This document shows, in pieces, positions 6,225 to 8,197 of a stretch of 8,197 nt of DNA; within the stretch, counting starts at the first letter, position 1; each line of letters opens with the position of its first letter. The translations under genes and the position numbers were made by a program. Origin of the DNA: JBOHPP01 sp050731755 (GTDB lineage: Bacteria; Methylomirabilota; Methylomirabilia; Rokubacteriales; CSP1-6); contig JBOHPP010000098.1 in assembly GCA_050731755.1 (NCBI GenBank), positions 1-8,197 of the forward strand. The letters are read 5' to 3'. The notes below the pieces were generated by a model that ran no database searches, was not told where the DNA came from, and saw nothing but the letters and a program-made list of their open reading frames with translations.

Positions 6225-7104
6225 CTTCGACGGCGTGTTCATCCCCGTGACGACCCCGTTCCGCGGCGACGACGTCGCGCCCGACCGGCTGGCCGACAAT
6301 CTGGGCCGCTGGAGCCAGACGCCGCTTCACGGCTTCGTCGTCCTGGGCTCCACCGGAGAGTTCCCGATGCTCTCGGAGGCCGAGCGGGATCGGGTGCTGA
6401 CGGCCGCCCGCGCGGCCATCCCGCGGGACAAGCTCTTCCTGGCCGGCACCGGGACCAACTCCACCCTGCACACCATCAAGCAGACGCGGCGGGCGGCCGA
6501 GCTGGGAGCCGATGCGGCCATCGTCATCACCCCCCACTACTTCACCAAACCGTTTGGGCAAGGGGCGGCTCAGGTCCGGCACTATCTCGCGGTGGCCGAG
6601 GCCTCGCCGATTCCCGTGATGATCTACAACTTCCCGCTCAACACCGGCATCAACCTCGAGGCCGACACGGTGGCCAAGATCGCCCAGCACCCGAACGTGT
6701 GCGGGATCAAGGACTCGTCGGGGAACATCCCGCAGTGCGCCCAGATCATCGACCAGACGCCCAAGACCTTCCACGTGCTGGTGGGCGCGGCCTCGGCTCT
6801 GTTGCCGGCGCTGGCCATCGGCGCCAGCGGAGGCATCCTGGCCCTGGGCAACATCTCGGCCCGCGAGTGGTGCGACGTGTACGCGCTGGGCCGGGCCGGC
6901 CGCTGGGACGAGGCGCGAGAAATCGCCGCACGGATGATGCCGGCCGATCGCGGCATCCCCGGGCGGTACGGCATCGGCGGTCTCAAGGCGGCGCTGGATC
7001 TCCAGGGGTTCTACGGAGGGCCGTGCCGGCCACCGCTGGGCACGCCCGACGGCGACGCCATCGAGGACATCAAGGAAGTCCTGGCCACGGCCGGGCTGCT
7101 CTAG
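6217..7104 (+). CDS. DapA-superfamily class I aldolase, probable 4-hydroxy-2-oxoglutarate aldolase
   Basis: A 295-residue (beta/alpha)8-barrel lyase of the dihydrodipicolinate synthase/N-acetylneuraminate lyase family. It has the pyruvate-binding GSTGE loop (44-48), the catalytic Tyr in IYNFP (Y137) and the Schiff-base Lys in CGIKDSSG (K165). The arginine that true DapA uses to bind aspartate semialdehyde (the R of the PxRTG motif) is replaced by N142 in PLNTG, which argues against lysine synthesis. From memory, animal HOGA1 shares several stretches: GFVVxGSxGEFP, LAGxG, GADAAxVxTP, SPIPV, NTG, and the C-terminal YGIGGLKAALDLQGFYGGPCRPPL (251-274), which matches HOGA1's GLKK...GYYGGPCRAPL closely. 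That enzyme splits 4-hydroxy-2-oxoglutarate into pyruvate and glyoxylate. The ATG follows GGAGG (6207-6211) by five bases and overlaps the ppdK stop. Other pyruvate-type 2-keto acid aldolase roles remain possible. Confidence 0.85.
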   Translation: MASFDGVFIPVTTPFRGDDVAPDRLADNLGRWSQTPLHGFVVLGSTGEFPMLSEAERDRVLTAARAAIPRDKLFLAGTGTNSTLHTIKQTRRAAELGADAAIVITPHYFTKPFGQGAAQVRHYLAVAEASPIPVMIYNFPLNTGINLEADTVAKIAQHPNVCGIKDSSGNIPQCAQIIDQTPKTFHVLVGAASALLPALAIGASGGILALGNISAREWCDVYALGRAGRWDEAREIAARMMPADRGIPGRYGIGGLKAALDLQGFYGGPCRPPLGTPDGDAIEDIKEVLATAGLL

Positions 7105-7108
7105 GAGG
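7103..7108 (+). promoter_or_regulatory. Ribosome binding site AGGAGG that fixes the ilvB GTG start
   Basis: A perfect Shine-Dalgarno AGGAGG begins inside the TAG stop codon of the aldolase gene and lies seven bases before GTG 7116. This optimal spacing fixes a GTG start for ilvB, where no in-frame ATG occurs near the conserved N-terminus, and it points to tight translational linkage between the two genes. Confidence 0.8.
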
Positions 7109-7115
7109 AGAGGCT

Positions 7116-8197
7116 GTGAGAACGTCGGGCGCGCGCATCGTGCTGGAATGCCTCAAGCGGGAAGGGGTGGACCTCATCTTCGGTCTGCCCGGCGGCGCGG
7201 TCCTTCCCATTTACGACGCCCTCTACGACGTCCAGGGCCTCCGCCACATCCTCGTTCGCCAGGAGGCCGCCGCCGGCCACGCCGCCGAGGGCTATGCGCG
7301 GACGACAGGCAAGGTGGGCGTCTGCCTGGTGACGTCCGGGCCCGCGGCCACGAATCTGGTCACGGCGCTCCAGGACGCCATGATGGATTCCATCCCGATC
7401 GTCGCCTTCACCGGGCAGGTGCCCACTCACCTGATCGGCAACGACGCCTTTCAGGAGGCCGACAACTGCGGCATCACCCGCCCGTGCACCAAGCACAACT
7501 TCCTGGTCAAGGACGGCAAGGACCTCGGCCCCATCATCCGGGAAGCGTTCCACCTGGCCGCCACCGGCCGACCGGGCCCCGTGCACGTCGACCTGCCCAA
7601 GGACATCCTGGTGAAGGAGACCGAGCTGATCTGGCCCGAGCGGGTCCAACTCCGCTCGTACAACCCCACCTATGACGGTCACCCCGGCCAGGTCAAGAAG
7701 GCGGCGCGGCTCCTGCTCAAGGCGCGCCGGCCGGTCCTCTACGTCGGCGGCGGCGTCATCTCTTCCGATGCGCACGCCGAGCTGCGGGAGCTGGCCGAGC
7801 TGACCCAGATCCCGGTCACCACGACGCTCATGGGCCTCGGCGCGTTTCCCTCGGCGCATCCGCTTTCGCTCGAGATGCTCGGCATGCACGGCACCTACTA
7901 CGCCAACATGGCCGTCCACCATTCGGACGTGCTGGTGGCCATCGGCGCGCGCTTCGACGATCGGGTGACCGGCAAGGTGGAGGCCTTCGCCCCGCGCGCC
8001 GAGATCATCCACATCGACATCGATCCCTCGTCCATTTCGAAGAACATCAAGGTCCACGTGCCCATCGTCGGCGATTGCCGGCGGGTCCTGCGCGTGCTGG
8101 TGGAGGCGGTCCGTGAAGAGCTGGCGCAACCGGTGCCGGCCGGAGTGAAGGAGGCCCGGCAGCAGTGGGCCCAGCAAATCGCCGACTGGCGCGCCCG
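7116..8197 (+). CDS. ilvB: Acetolactate synthase large (catalytic) subunit, 5' part, runs off window
   Basis: The first 360 codons, about 60% of a normal protein of 560-590 residues; the window ends in mid-codon. The enzyme is ThDP-dependent and condenses two pyruvates to 2-acetolactate (or pyruvate with 2-oxobutyrate) in valine, leucine and isoleucine synthesis. Visible features are the N-terminal ThDP-binding domain with FGLPGGAVLPIYDAL (22-36), the catalytic glutamate E50 in VRQEAAAGHAAEGYA, TSGPAATN (73-80), and NDAFQEADNCGITRPCTKHNF (109-129). The middle domain has GMHGTYYANMAV (256-267), GARFDDRVTGK (277-287), HIDIDP and HVPIVGD. The C-terminal ThDP domain is missing. E50 separates it from glyoxylate carboligase, which has Val there, and GARFDDRVTG is typical of IlvB. 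RQEA replaces the common RHEQ. The GTG start has an optimal AGGAGG and no upstream extension. The regulatory subunit gene ilvN/ilvH would be expected just downstream, outside the window. Confidence 0.93.
   Translation, partial: MRTSGARIVLECLKREGVDLIFGLPGGAVLPIYDALYDVQGLRHILVRQEAAAGHAAEGYARTTGKVGVCLVTSGPAATNLVTALQDAMMDSIPIVAFTGQVPTHLIGNDAFQEADNCGITRPCTKHNFLVKDGKDLGPIIREAFHLAATGRPGPVHVDLPKDILVKETELIWPERVQLRSYNPTYDGHPGQVKKAARLLLKARRPVLYVGGGVISSDAHAELRELAELTQIPVTTTLMGLGAFPSAHPLSLEMLGMHGTYYANMAVHHSDVLVAIGARFDDRVTGKVEAFAPRAEIIHIDIDPSSISKNIKVHVPIVGDCRRVLRVLVEAVREELAQPVPAGVKEARQQWAQQIADWRA

Noticed and set aside
7101..8177. 358-codon minus-strand open frame opposite ilvB
   Set aside because: The + strand frame from GTG 7116 stays open to the window end with all IlvB motifs and an optimal ribosome binding site; the minus frame has no recognisable motif.
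7116..8197. Glyoxylate carboligase (Gcl), tempting because the neighbour may make glyoxylate
   Set aside because: Gcl lacks the catalytic glutamate (Val in its place), but E50 is present here, and GARFDDRVTG and CTKHNF are typical of acetolactate synthase.

Overview
The window is high-GC bacterial DNA, densely packed and coding on the + strand throughout, apart from one 342-base gap at 3183-3524. Both ends cut through genes. I saw no rRNA or tRNA gene, CRISPR array, insertion sequence or integrase. The high GC content and the mix of a TctCBA-type importer, an FCD-type regulator and a HOGA1-like aldolase fit a soil or sediment proteobacterium or a Rokubacteria-like lineage. That placement is an impression from gene style, not a demonstrated assignment.

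Region 1 (1-3182) is a tripartite tricarboxylate transporter (TTT) operon: the 3' end of the periplasmic binding protein gene (tctC), the small membrane subunit (tctB), the large membrane subunit (tctA), then a GntR-family regulator with an FCD ligand domain. Gaps between genes are 1, 3 and 13 bases, so the four are probably co-transcribed. The regulator probably senses the imported carboxylate or a product of it. The substrate cannot be read from the sequence.

Region 2 (3183-3524) is the only real intergenic space and the most structured non-coding part. It holds a good sigma70-like promoter (TTGACG-N18-TATACT) aimed at an ATG only 8 bases past the -10 box. That ATG opens a 27-codon reading frame rich in Leu and Val. 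Then come a perfect 8-bp hairpin, a 10-bp terminator-like hairpin with a T-run, and a second promoter (TTGACA-N18-TAGAGT) close to ppdK. The arms of the two hairpins share the CCACGGG/CCCGTGG sequence and could pair with each other, so an attenuator or a short regulatory RNA is possible but unproven.

Region 3 (3525-8197) is a second tight operon: pyruvate phosphate dikinase (ppdK), a class I aldolase of the DapA superfamily that resembles 4-hydroxy-2-oxoglutarate aldolase more than true DapA, and the first 360 codons of acetolactate synthase large subunit (ilvB). The first two overlap by 8 bases, and the second and third are 11 bases apart with a perfect AGGAGG between them. All three act at pyruvate: PPDK interconverts pyruvate and PEP, the aldolase would release pyruvate plus glyoxylate, and IlvB condenses pyruvate on the way to branched-chain amino acids. 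Joined to an upstream carboxylate importer, the window reads as carboxylate uptake next to pyruvate-node metabolism.

I found no clearly new biological system. The points most worth a second look are the leader-like region at 3214-3426 and the ppdK-aldolase-ilvB arrangement.
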